Below, piece after piece: positions 56,914 to 64,000 of a DNA stretch of 64,000 nucleotides. This DNA is from Prevotella nigrescens. Its GTDB lineage: Bacteria; Bacteroidota; Bacteroidia; Bacteroidales; Bacteroidaceae. The notes under the pieces were generated by a model. That model ran no database searches. It was not told the DNA's origin and saw only the letters and a program-made list of their open reading frames with translations. The stretch is from positions 64,501 through 128,500 of the forward strand of contig NZ_CP133465.1 of NCBI RefSeq assembly GCF_031191185.1. The letters are read 5' to 3'. Made by a program: the position numbers and the translations under genes. Each line of letters opens with the position of its first letter. Positions within the stretch are counted from its first letter, which is position 1.

Positions 56914-57152
56914 GTAATAGGAAATAAGAACAGACCAAAGCATTCAAGATAATTCAATAGGTAAAAGGAAGAGGTAAAAGAGATTTTCAGGATTACATAA
57001 TTTGGAATTGACTGGATAACAGGTCTGGAGAGGTAAAAAAGATAGTTGATTAGTTATTATTATAGAGTAAATAGTTTTAGTTAGTTGATGATTTGAGAAA
57101 GTAGAAAGGTGGTGTTTCGTGAAGCGAGGCGCCACCTTTCTGCATGTAAATT
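56914..57152 (+). ncRNA. candidate small RNA, about 240 bases
   Basis: Runs from the promoter above to a strong hairpin at 57113-57142 (agaaaggtgg pairing with ccacctttct, inner stem gtttc/gaagc). The body is rich in purines with several ggtaaaa motifs (near 56961, 56973 and 57026) and no start codon opens a frame of note. The 3' end lacks a long T run, so the true end is uncertain. The helicase gene lies on the other strand and upp is convergent, so this is an independent unit. Confidence 0.5.
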
Positions 57153-57324
57153 GCGAGTCGAAGAAATAATAATAATAAATTTTATTTTTCTAATTATAAA
57201 ATTTTATCTTTTAATTAAAATTTTCGACGATTCTTATTAAAAAAGATTGATGGTTATAAAGAGTGGAGCAGAAGTTAATTACATTGATTTTTTAGCGTAA
57301 CCAGTAGTAGTGAATATATTTTAA
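57153..57324. other. AT-rich gap with diverged copy of the long hairpin's inner half
   Basis: gtcgaa at 57157-57162 and ttcgac at 57223-57228 flank an AT-rich stretch whose ctaattataaaa and aattaaaattttcg parts resemble the hairpin at 51373-51439. No gene. Confidence 0.45.
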
Positions 57325-57373
57325 AAAAACGGACTTGCAATAGTTTATAGAACCTAATTGCAAGTTCGTTTTT
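57325..57373 (-). terminator. terminator of upp
   Basis: aaaaacggacttgcaa pairs with ttgcaagttcgttttt with one mismatch; on the minus strand it ends in a T run 10 bp beyond the upp stop. Confidence 0.88.
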
Positions 57374-57382
57374 AGTTAGCTT

Positions 57383-58042
57383 TCATAGCTTTTCTCCATA
57401 ACATAAGTCACCGGCATCGCCAAAACCGGGAACAATATATTTGTGTTCGTTCAAGCCTTCGTCTATTGCACCGCACCAAATAGTAGTATTACTATCAGGA
57501 AAAGTCTTTTTTATATGTTCTATTCCTTCTGGAGATGCTATTACGCAAGCAACGTGAACATGCCGTGGCGTACCTTTAGACAGTATTGCCTTGTAGCCAA
57601 GTTCCATTGAACCACCTGTTGCCAACATTGGGTCGGCTATAATTAAAGTTTTACCATCTATATTAGGAGTTGCCAAATATTCTACGTGAATGCCCACTTC
57701 GTGGTGTTCCTTATCTTTATATTCCCTGTATGCACTTACGAAAGCATTGCCTGCATGGTCGAAGATATTGAGGAAGCCATTGTGGAAAGGAAGTCCTGCG
57801 CGGAAGATAGTGGCGAGCACAATCTTGTCGGTAGGCACGTTTATTTTTGAAATGCCCAGCGGAGTCTGTATTTCCTTCGTTTCGTACTGAAGTGTTTTAG
57901 AGATTTCGAATGCTTCGAACTCTCCTATTCGCATTACGTTGTTGCGGAAGAGGAGACGGTTTCTCTGGTAGTCCTTGTCGCGGATTTCTGCCATGTACTG
58001 GTTTACAATGGAGTTCTGTTCCGAGAAGTTAATGATTTCCAT
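57383..58042 (-). CDS. upp: uracil phosphoribosyltransferase
   Basis: 219 residues; makes UMP from uracil and PRPP (pyrimidine salvage, cytoplasm). The PRPP loop DPMLATGGSMELGYKAIL and the uracil-binding end YIVPGFGDAGDLCYG are present. The N-terminus MEIINFSEQNSIVNQYMAEI is the Bacteroidetes form. Single gene with its own terminator. Confidence 0.96.
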   Translation of the reverse strand: MEIINFSEQNSIVNQYMAEIRDKDYQRNRLLFRNNVMRIGEFEAFEISKTLQYETKEIQTPLGISKINVPTDKIVLATIFRAGLPFHNGFLNIFDHAGNAFVSAYREYKDKEHHEVGIHVEYLATPNIDGKTLIIADPMLATGGSMELGYKAILSKGTPRHVHVACVIASPEGIEHIKKTFPDSNTTIWCGAIDEGLNEHKYIVPGFGDAGDLCYGEKL

Positions 58043-58225
58043 TTTTTCTTTATTATAGTCGGGTTATACAGGACGATAGTTTTTCATACGTCCAAAATTT
58101 CGGCAAAATTAAGAAATAAGTTTAGCATTTGCAACGTCTGAATAGCAAATATCTTTCAGTAATAATATTTTTTATATTCTTTAACCTTATAGCAATGTTA
58201 TCGTTGCATTTTTTATATTTATGAT

Positions 58226-58256
58226 TTTGCATTGCATCATAAAATTATTACCTTTG
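58226..58256 (+). promoter_or_regulatory. promoter of pckA
   Basis: TTTG with TTG at 58227-58229, 19 bases, TACCTTTG (58249-58256). About 65 bases of leader before the start codon. Confidence 0.78.
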
Positions 58257-58327
58257 CGGTGTGTTTTTAAGGTAAAATTGTTACAAGATACGGATATTAA
58301 TTTCAACATAATTTTATATTATAACAA

Positions 58328-59941
58328 ATGGCAAAATTTGATAAGAGCGTACTTGCGAAGTACGGCATTACAGGTACAACAGAAGTACTTTACAATCCTT
58401 CTTACGAAGTATTGTTCAATGAAGAAACAAAAGAAGGTCTGAAAGGTTACGAGGTTGGTCAGGAAACAGAACTTGGTGCTATCAACGTAATGACGGGTAT
58501 TTATACCGGTCGTTCTCCTAAGGATAAGTTCATCGTTGATGATGAAACTTCTCACGATACAGTATGGTGGGATTCAGAAGAATACCACAACGACAACCAC
58601 CGCGCTACAAAAGAAGCATGGGCAGCTGTAAAGGACATCGCCAAGAAAGAACTTTCAAACAAGCGTTTGTTTGTAGTTGATGGTTTCTGCGGAACTCACA
58701 AGGACACACGTATGAAGATTCGCTTCATCATGGAGGTTGCCTGGCAGGCTCATTTCGTAACAAATATGTTCATTCGTCCAAAGAACGAGGCTGACTTCGA
58801 TCAGGAACCAGACTTCGTTGTTTACAACGCTTCCAAGGCAAAAGTTGAGAACTGGAAAGAACTTGGCTTGCATTCAGAAACTGCTGTTGTGTTCAACGTA
58901 ACTTCTAAGGAGCAGGTTATCATCAACACTTGGTACGGTGGCGAAATGAAGAAGGGTATGTTCTCTATGATGAACTACTTCCTGCCATTGAAGGGTATAG
59001 CTGCCATGCACTGCTCAGCAAATACCGATATGAACGGCGAGAACACGGCAATCTTCTTCGGTCTTTCTGGTACAGGCAAGACCACACTGTCTACCGACCC
59101 TAAGCGTAAGCTTATTGGTGACGACGAACACGGCTGGGACGACAAGGGTGTATTCAATTTCGAAGGTGGTTGCTATGCGAAAGTAATCAACCTCGACAAG
59201 GAATCAGAGCCTGACATTTACGGTGCCATCACACGCGACGCTCTCCTTGAGAACGTAACAGTAGACAAGAATGGCAAGATAGATTTCGCTGACAAGAGCG
59301 TAACCGAGAACACTCGCGTTTCTTATCCTATCTACCACATCAAGAACATTCAGCGTCCAGAGTCTCAGGGTCCGGCTGCAAAGCAGGTAATCTTCCTTTC
59401 TGCTGATGCTTTCGGTGTACTTCCTCCAGTATCAATCCTCGATTCTGAACAGACAAAGTACTACTTCCTTTCTGGATTTACAGCTAAGTTGGCAGGTACG
59501 GAACGCGGCATCACAGAGCCTACTCCTACATTCTCTGCTTGCTTCGGTCAGGCTTTCTTGGAACTTCACCCAACAAAGTATGCTGAAGAACTGGTTAAGA
59601 AGATGCAGAAGAGCGGTGCCAAGGCTTACTTGGTGAACACGGGCTGGAACGGAACAGGCAAGCGTATCTCTATCAAGGATACACGCGGTATCATCGATGC
59701 TATTCTGAACCACTCTATCGACGCAGCTCCTACAAAGCAGATACCTTACTTCAACTTCACTGTTCCTACGAAGTTGGAAGGCGTTGCGACTGAAATCCTC
59801 GACCCACGCGATACATACGCTGATGCAGCACAGTGGGAAGAGAAGGCCAAAGACCTTGCTGGTCGCTTCATAAAGAACTTCAAGAAGTACGAAACGAACG
59901 AAGCCGGCAAGAAGCTCGTAGCAGCTGGTCCACAGCTCTAA
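58328..59941 (+). CDS. pckA: phosphoenolpyruvate carboxykinase (ATP)
   Basis: 537 residues. Interconverts oxaloacetate and PEP; in succinate-forming Bacteroidales it mainly fixes CO2 in the PEP to oxaloacetate direction. Signature [15 protein letters not shown] (about 242-256), [21 protein letters not shown] (in two parts) and the R-x-S/T region TGRSPKDKF near residue 57. The codons are of the highly expressed type, and strong promoter and terminator frame the gene. Confidence 0.97.
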   Translation: MAKFDKSVLAKYGITGTTEVLYNPSYEVLFNEETKEGLKGYEVGQETELGAINVMTGIYTGRSPKDKFIVDDETSHDTVWWDSEEYHNDNHRATKEAWAAVKDIAKKELSNKRLFVVDGFCGTHKDTRMKIRFIMEVAWQAHFVTNMFIRPKNEADFDQEPDFVVYNASKAKVENWKELGLHSETAVVFNVTSKEQVIINTWYGGEMKKGMFSMMNYFLPLKGIAAMHCSANTDMNGENTAIFFGLSGTGKTTLSTDPKRKLIGDDEHGWDDKGVFNFEGGCYAKVINLDKESEPDIYGAITRDALLENVTVDKNGKIDFADKSVTENTRVSYPIYHIKNIQRPESQGPAAKQVIFLSADAFGVLPPVSILDSEQTKYYFLSGFTAKLAGTERGITEPTPTFSACFGQAFLELHPTKYAEELVKKMQKSGAKAYLVNTGWNGTGKRISIKDTRGIIDAILNHSIDAAPTKQIPYFNFTVPTKLEGVATEILDPRDTYADAAQWEEKAKDLAGRFIKNFKKYETNEAGKKLVAAGPQL

Positions 59942-60006
59942 TATATATAAGGTGTAACGAACGGACATATATTAAGATGTAACGAAGGCACCTTATTAAA
60001 ACTTTT

Positions 60007-60043
60007 AAACTCACCTTTGCGTATCGCGGAGGTGAGTTTTTTT
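60007..60043 (+). terminator. terminator of pckA
   Basis: aaactcacct (60007-60016) pairs with aggtgagttt (60030-60039), followed by seven T. An additional outer pair taaggtg (59948-59954) and cacctta (59989-59995) precedes it. Confidence 0.92.
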
Positions 60044-60338
60044 GTGTCCAAAAGAATGCATTGCAACGAAAGCATTAGTTAGCGTGAGTCGGGCGAATTA
60101 TCAATGCACGGGGTCATCGTGTTTCAATCTTCAGAATACCGTTATTCACGGGGTCAGAGAACAGCTGTGTCTATGTGCTCCGAAACGCCATTCGTCGTAA
60201 CCCTGTTGCGACGATTGCCGTAACTCCGTTGCAATTTTAGGAGCTGTTCAGAAGCGGGTTGCCTTCGAACCCACATCATTTTAATTTCATCGAACTGACA
60301 TTATTTTTGTTAGAGTTTTGCAGAGGTCTCGGAACAGA
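60044..60338. other. gene-free region with short direct repeats
   Basis: Contains two copies of cacggggtca (about 60108 and 60148), and gtaac..gttgc repeated within 60195-60231, plus the palindrome cgtcg/cgacg at 60193-60213. No credible protein frame or tRNA. Composition is less AT-rich than other gaps. Confidence 0.4.
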
Positions 60339-60374
60339 AAAAGCCCACGATTGCAACGGCAATCGTGGGCTTTT
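60339..60374. terminator. bidirectional terminator (M16 peptidase side)
   Basis: Perfect 16-bp arms aaaagcccacgattgc and gcaatcgtgggctttt with loop aacg. A and T runs at both ends let it work on both strands; it lies 58 bp after the leftward peptidase gene. Confidence 0.93.
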
Positions 60375-60432
60375 GTATGATTGAATGTGTTATAGCACAA
60401 GTCTTACGCTTGCAAGACTTGCGCAACGGGTT

Positions 60433-63249
60433 TTATTTTGCCGGTGTCATCACCACTTCTACGTGGTTGCCGGCAGCGAGCAAGCCTTTCAGGAATGCTG
60501 CAATCTTCTCCGGAGTCAGGGCCTCAACGGCAGCCTTGTAGCCGGTTTGAATATCTACACCCAATGTGATATACTCGTTGAGAACATTTATCCAGTGATC
60601 ATTGCTCTTTGCGCTGATGTCAGCCTGCTTGAGCATAAAGTCTTTAACCTTCTGTAATTTGTCAGCATCAACCTTTACACTGTTGTTCTTAATACCTTCG
60701 TTGAGAAGCTTAACAGCAATTTCAGCCTTCTTAGGATCCATCGGGCACTGTGCCTGAACAATGGCAAAGGTCTTGTCGGCTGCCTGATTCAAACCGCCAC
60801 TTGCACCTACCGAATAGGCTGCTCCTTGGTCTTCGCGAATGTCCTTCAAGTAAACCATAGACAATACTTGGGCTGCAGCGTCTACAAGTACAGAGTTCTC
60901 TAAAGTGTACTTCATTGGCTGATGCCAGAACTCGAAGCTCATTGCCTTTGGAGTCTCTGACTTGAAGGTGAAATGGTTCTCAACTTTGCCCTTAGCGAGG
61001 CCTGGAATTTCCTTCCAGTTCTCTGCCTTGCCCTTTGGCAGACAGCCGATATACTTCTCGATAAGTGGGCGGAGAGTAGCCTCGTCGTAGTTTCCAACGA
61101 AGTAGTAAACGAACTGACCAGGGTTGGCATAGCGTTCTTTCCATATCTGGATTATGCGGTCGTAATTCACGCCTTTGAGTGTGTTCACTGAAAGAGGGGC
61201 ATTGCGAAGCTCGTGATTGTAGAGCGTAACCGTTGCAGAGTCGCCAAATACACTTTCAGGAGAAAGGTTTTTATGCTTCAAAAACTCTTCGTACTGCTTC
61301 ATGAGTGCGTTGAAAGCCTGCTCGTCTTTTGTTACATTGGTTAATTTGAGATAAACCAACTGCATCATGGTTTCAATATCCTTCGGTATGGACTGGCCGT
61401 CTATATATTGATAGTATGTACCGAGCGACAAGTTTGCACTTGCCTGTTTGCCATAAAGAGCCTTTATTAAGTCTTGTTTAGAGAAGTTTCCAAGACCACT
61501 ATTGGCTATTACAGAATTGAACAACTTAAGATTGTCGAAGTCTGCCTTGCCATACAAGCTGCTTCCGCCCTTGGCTGTAGCGTAGAAACTTATGTCGTTG
61601 GCTTGGAAGTCGGTCTTCTTTAAGATAACGCGAGCACCGTTGCTCAATGTAAGTTCCTTGTAGCCGAGCTTCTTGTTCTCTGTTTCCTTCACTATCTTGC
61701 CAGCTTTTGGCAACTTCTTAACGTCCAGCAATGGTTCACTCTTTACATTATCAACGTATGGAGTAATCTTTTCTGCACGCACTTCCTTGATGACTTGTGC
61801 CATCTGTGCTTCTGTAATGTTTGCCTTTCCAGGCTTGTCCTGTGCGAAGATGTAGACAACGAGGTTGCTGTCCTTGTCCGAAATAAGCTCTTTGGCATAC
61901 TCGTTCACTACCTGATAGTTCAGTGCAGGCATCTCAACGAGCTGCTTCATAATCTTGTATTCGTCTTCCTTGCTTGGTATTGGCTCGTTCTTCAGGAAGT
62001 GGTCGCGCAGTTCGTCGCCGTATTCGCTGTTGGTTGTCTTGTCGCGATTGGTATAATCAGACTCGATTTGTGAGAGATACTCCTGCTTTGTACGTTCAAA
62101 TTCAGTTGGCGTAAATCCGTATTGGCGTACACGTTGAGCCTCGCGATAGATGGCTTTTAATGCTTCCAAGTCCTTGCCTTCCTTGGCAGAGCCCCCCAAG
62201 TTGAATGCTTCTTTTGTGCTTGAAAGCATATAGTTGCCGTCATAACAATATGCCATGGTGAAAGGACAGTCGGCTTTCTGCTTCATTTCGCTGAAACGTT
62301 GGTTTAGCATCATGGTTATCATGGTCTTCATATAGCTGTCAATGTAATATGCCTGACTTGTTTTCATTTCGTCAGGGAATACGTCGTGCTTCATCATGAT
62401 GCCGATAGTAGTGTTCTGCATCTCCTTATCCTTGTCGAAGACATAGATGGCTTGTGCGTTGTCTTGCACCGGAAGCTTCGTTACCTGGGCTGCGTTGGCA
62501 GGAACTTTAGCATTAGCCCACAGCTTCTTAATCTGTGCTTCGATGTGGTCTACGTCTACATCGCCCACAACGATGATACATTGATTGTCCGGACGATACC
62601 ATTTGTGATAGTAATCACGGAGAGCTTGATACTTGAAGTTGTCTACCACGCTCATCAAACCGATAGGCAAGCGAAGTCCGTACTTGTTGTTAGGATAGAG
62701 CTTTGGCAACGAACGGTCGTAGATACGCATCATAGCATTCTGTCCTAACTGCCATTCTTGGTGAATGACACCACGTTCCTTGTCTATTTCCTTGTCGTCG
62801 AGTGTCAGACCGTTCGACCAGTCTTTCAAAACCAACAAGCAAGAATCGAGTGCTGTCTGACGCTTTGTCGGAACGTTGCTGATGCGGTAAACAGTCTCTT
62901 CGATAGAGGTGTAAGCGTTCAAATCGCTGCCAAACTGCACGCCGAGTGAGCGTGTAAACTCCAACAGAGTAGAGTCTGGAAAGTGTTCGGAACCATTGAA
63001 TGCCATGTGTTCAAGGAAGTGAGCCAAGCCACGTTGTGGTTCTTCTTCCTGAATAGAGCCGACACGCTGTGCAATATAAAAGTTTGCTACGTGTTCTGGC
63101 CAGTTGTTGTGCAAGATGTAATAAGTCAGCCCATTGCTGAGTTTACCCTGCCTCACGTTCTTATTCATAGGAATAGACCCAAACTGCTGTGCGTTTGCCA
63201 TTCCTGCAACAAAGAACAAGGCTGCAAAAAGGAAATGTTTTAGTTTCAT
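60433..63249 (-). CDS. M16-family zinc metallopeptidase, exported, two-domain
   Basis: 938 residues from the ATG at 63249, which begins a clear signal peptide (MKLKHFLFAALFFVAGMANA); the open frame upstream adds 14 residues that do not fit. The inverted zinc motif HFLEH is at 77-81 with the downstream Glu in KERGVIHQEW. A second M16-like half (from about 500, LTLSNGARVILKKTDFQANDI in two parts) lacks the motif, as expected for pitrilysin-type enzymes. Periplasmic or surface peptidase, likely degrading peptides of about 10-40 residues. A -7 box TACCTTTG lies on the minus strand at 63289-63296. Confidence 0.93.
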   Translation of the reverse strand: MKLKHFLFAALFFVAGMANAQQFGSIPMNKNVRQGKLSNGLTYYILHNNWPEHVANFYIAQRVGSIQEEEPQRGLAHFLEHMAFNGSEHFPDSTLLEFTRSLGVQFGSDLNAYTSIEETVYRISNVPTKRQTALDSCLLVLKDWSNGLTLDDKEIDKERGVIHQEWQLGQNAMMRIYDRSLPKLYPNNKYGLRLPIGLMSVVDNFKYQALRDYYHKWYRPDNQCIIVVGDVDVDHIEAQIKKLWANAKVPANAAQVTKLPVQDNAQAIYVFDKDKEMQNTTIGIMMKHDVFPDEMKTSQAYYIDSYMKTMITMMLNQRFSEMKQKADCPFTMAYCYDGNYMLSSTKEAFNLGGSAKEGKDLEALKAIYREAQRVRQYGFTPTEFERTKQEYLSQIESDYTNRDKTTNSEYGDELRDHFLKNEPIPSKEDEYKIMKQLVEMPALNYQVVNEYAKELISDKDSNLVVYIFAQDKPGKANITEAQMAQVIKEVRAEKITPYVDNVKSEPLLDVKKLPKAGKIVKETENKKLGYKELTLSNGARVILKKTDFQANDISFYATAKGGSSLYGKADFDNLKLFNSVIANSGLGNFSKQDLIKALYGKQASANLSLGTYYQYIDGQSIPKDIETMMQLVYLKLTNVTKDEQAFNALMKQYEEFLKHKNLSPESVFGDSATVTLYNHELRNAPLSVNTLKGVNYDRIIQIWKERYANPGQFVYYFVGNYDEATLRPLIEKYIGCLPKGKAENWKEIPGLAKGKVENHFTFKSETPKAMSFEFWHQPMKYTLENSVLVDAAAQVLSMVYLKDIREDQGAAYSVGASGGLNQAADKTFAIVQAQCPMDPKKAEIAVKLLNEGIKNNSVKVDADKLQKVKDFMLKQADISAKSNDHWINVLNEYITLGVDIQTGYKAAVEALTPEKIAAFLKGLLAAGNHVEVVMTPAK

Positions 63250-63288
63250 TTTATAAGTTAGATTAAAAATATTGTTTACTAAGTTGCA

Positions 63289-63296
63289 CAAAGGTA
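63289..63296 (-). promoter_or_regulatory. -7 box of the M16 peptidase gene
   Basis: Minus-strand TACCTTTG, followed by TGC, 40 bp before the start codon; no TTG at the normal spacing. Confidence 0.55.
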
Positions 63297-63557
63297 CTTA
63301 TTTTCCTATAATAATTCAGCATTTTTCTTATATTTCTATGGTTGTCTTGTTAAATATAGAGAAAGTCATTGCTATTTTGTCTTTCTTTTATGTTTCCCAC
63401 TTCATCGGTAACTAATAAAATCTTTGTACAGCACAGAATATTTATCATTAGTAAGGATTTTGTCTGATGGAACGAGCCGATTACTTTATACATTCCGCTC
63501 TTATAGTTCTATTTATACCTGTATATAATACGACTTTCAACGGACTTTTGCAAATTA

Positions 63558-63623
63558 TCTAAGCTTAGATAGAAGTTTCTCTAAGCTTAGATACAAATCT
63601 ACTAAAGCTTAGATACAAATTTA
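63558..63623. repeat. 22-bp tandem repeat with aagcttagat core, three copies
   Basis: Copies at 63558-63579, 63580-63601 and 63602-63623; aagcttagat recurs exactly at 63561, 63583 and 63605. The first two hold the palindrome ctaagcttag; the third has ctaaagcttag. Spacing equals about two helical turns. It lies roughly 240-310 bp upstream of the next promoter. Confidence 0.85.
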
Positions 63624-63864
63624 TCAAAGTTTTGAGAAATTAACTTGATGCCTATATAACGAATATGGGGCATAGAGAAAATAAAACGGAACTGGTAAAT
63701 AATTATGATTTCATCGGTATATTAGTCGCAAATTGCACAAGGTATTGATTTCTAACTATAGTTATTCCACCTTATTATATATATGGGTAAAGGAAACAGA
63801 GATAATGGTAAAACTCATGGGAACTGATACTGCAAACATAAAGCAGATAATTAATTGCTAAAAC

Positions 63865-63895
63865 TTGATTAATCTTTTTTTTTGCCGTACCTTTG
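63865..63895 (+). promoter_or_regulatory. promoter of the gene running off the right edge
   Basis: TTG (63865-63867), 20 bases, TACCTTTG (63888-63895), then CCAC. Full match. Confidence 0.78.
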
Positions 63896-63911
63896 CCACA
63901 AAGTATAGAAG

Positions 63912-64000
63912 ATGACTGTTTTAAAAGTTATAGCCAAAGTTTTAGAGGAAGTAAGTCTGCCTATTAGGAACAATTTTTGCTTTTTCTTCTTTATGTATCT
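63912..64000 (+). CDS. start of a protein gene, cut by window edge
   Basis: ATG at 63912 opens a frame that continues to the edge: MTVLKVIAKVLEEVSLPIR then NNFCFFFFMY. The Phe-rich end looks like the start of a membrane helix. Only 29 residues are visible, so the function cannot be named. The good promoter 17 bp upstream supports a real gene. Confidence 0.45.
   Translation, partial: MTVLKVIAKVLEEVSLPIRNNFCFFFFMY

Noticed and set aside
63558..63623. Possible CRISPR array
   Set aside because: Contiguous 22-bp units with no unique spacers and no cas genes.

Overview
The window looks like chromosomal DNA of a Bacteroidales bacterium, most likely an oral-type Prevotella. The evidence is the TAnnTTTG -7 elements with TTG about 18-20 bp upstream, the SusC/SusD gene pair, type III glutamine synthetase, glycine-lipid acyltransferases, a NigD-like lipoprotein, BspA-type leucine-rich repeats and C-terminal tails resembling type IX secretion signals. 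The species call is an inference from protein style.

Layout. 1-1 kb: a cut-off secreted protein and an FAH-family enzyme. 1.6-4.9 kb: the ribosomal operon rplM-rpsI-rpsB-tsf (minus strand) with promoter, untranslated leader and terminator. 5-7.7 kb: a large outer-membrane protein made of GLQ-type repeats plus a DUF3943-like barrel. 8-20.5 kb: a starch/maltodextrin locus. A LacI regulator and GPH-type sugar transporter read left; susC-susD-susE-susF and a secreted GH13 amylase read right. The same gcaaacgtttgc operator lies 61.5 bp (centre) upstream of the -7 boxes of both susC and the amylase, and 62.5 bp from the divergent lacI -7 box. 20.5-23.3 kb: an operon of a NigD-like lipoprotein, an ECF sigma factor and a predicted anti-sigma factor spanning both membranes. 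23.3-27.9 kb: recO, tRNA-Glu, rpsT, gyrB and an AraC regulator.

28-49 kb: the division and cell-wall (dcw) cluster on the minus strand: mraZ-rsmH-ftsL-ftsI-murE-mraY-murD-ftsW, then murG-murC-ftsQ-ftsA-ftsZ and a repeat lipoprotein. Between ftsW and murG it is split by about 3.5 kb holding a BspA-like protein and a 1,068-bp insertion sequence with 8-bp target duplication. 49-54 kb: glycine-lipid genes, a 29-bp-arm hairpin, glnN and a small transcript unit with its own promoter and terminator. 54.5-60 kb: a Pif1-like helicase, a second candidate small RNA, upp and pckA. 60-64 kb: an M16 peptidase, a 22-bp tandem repeat array and the start of a gene that runs off the end.

Most of the window is core genome. 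The least explained parts are the operator geometry of the starch locus, the two candidate small RNAs, the tandem palindrome arrays and the interrupted dcw cluster.
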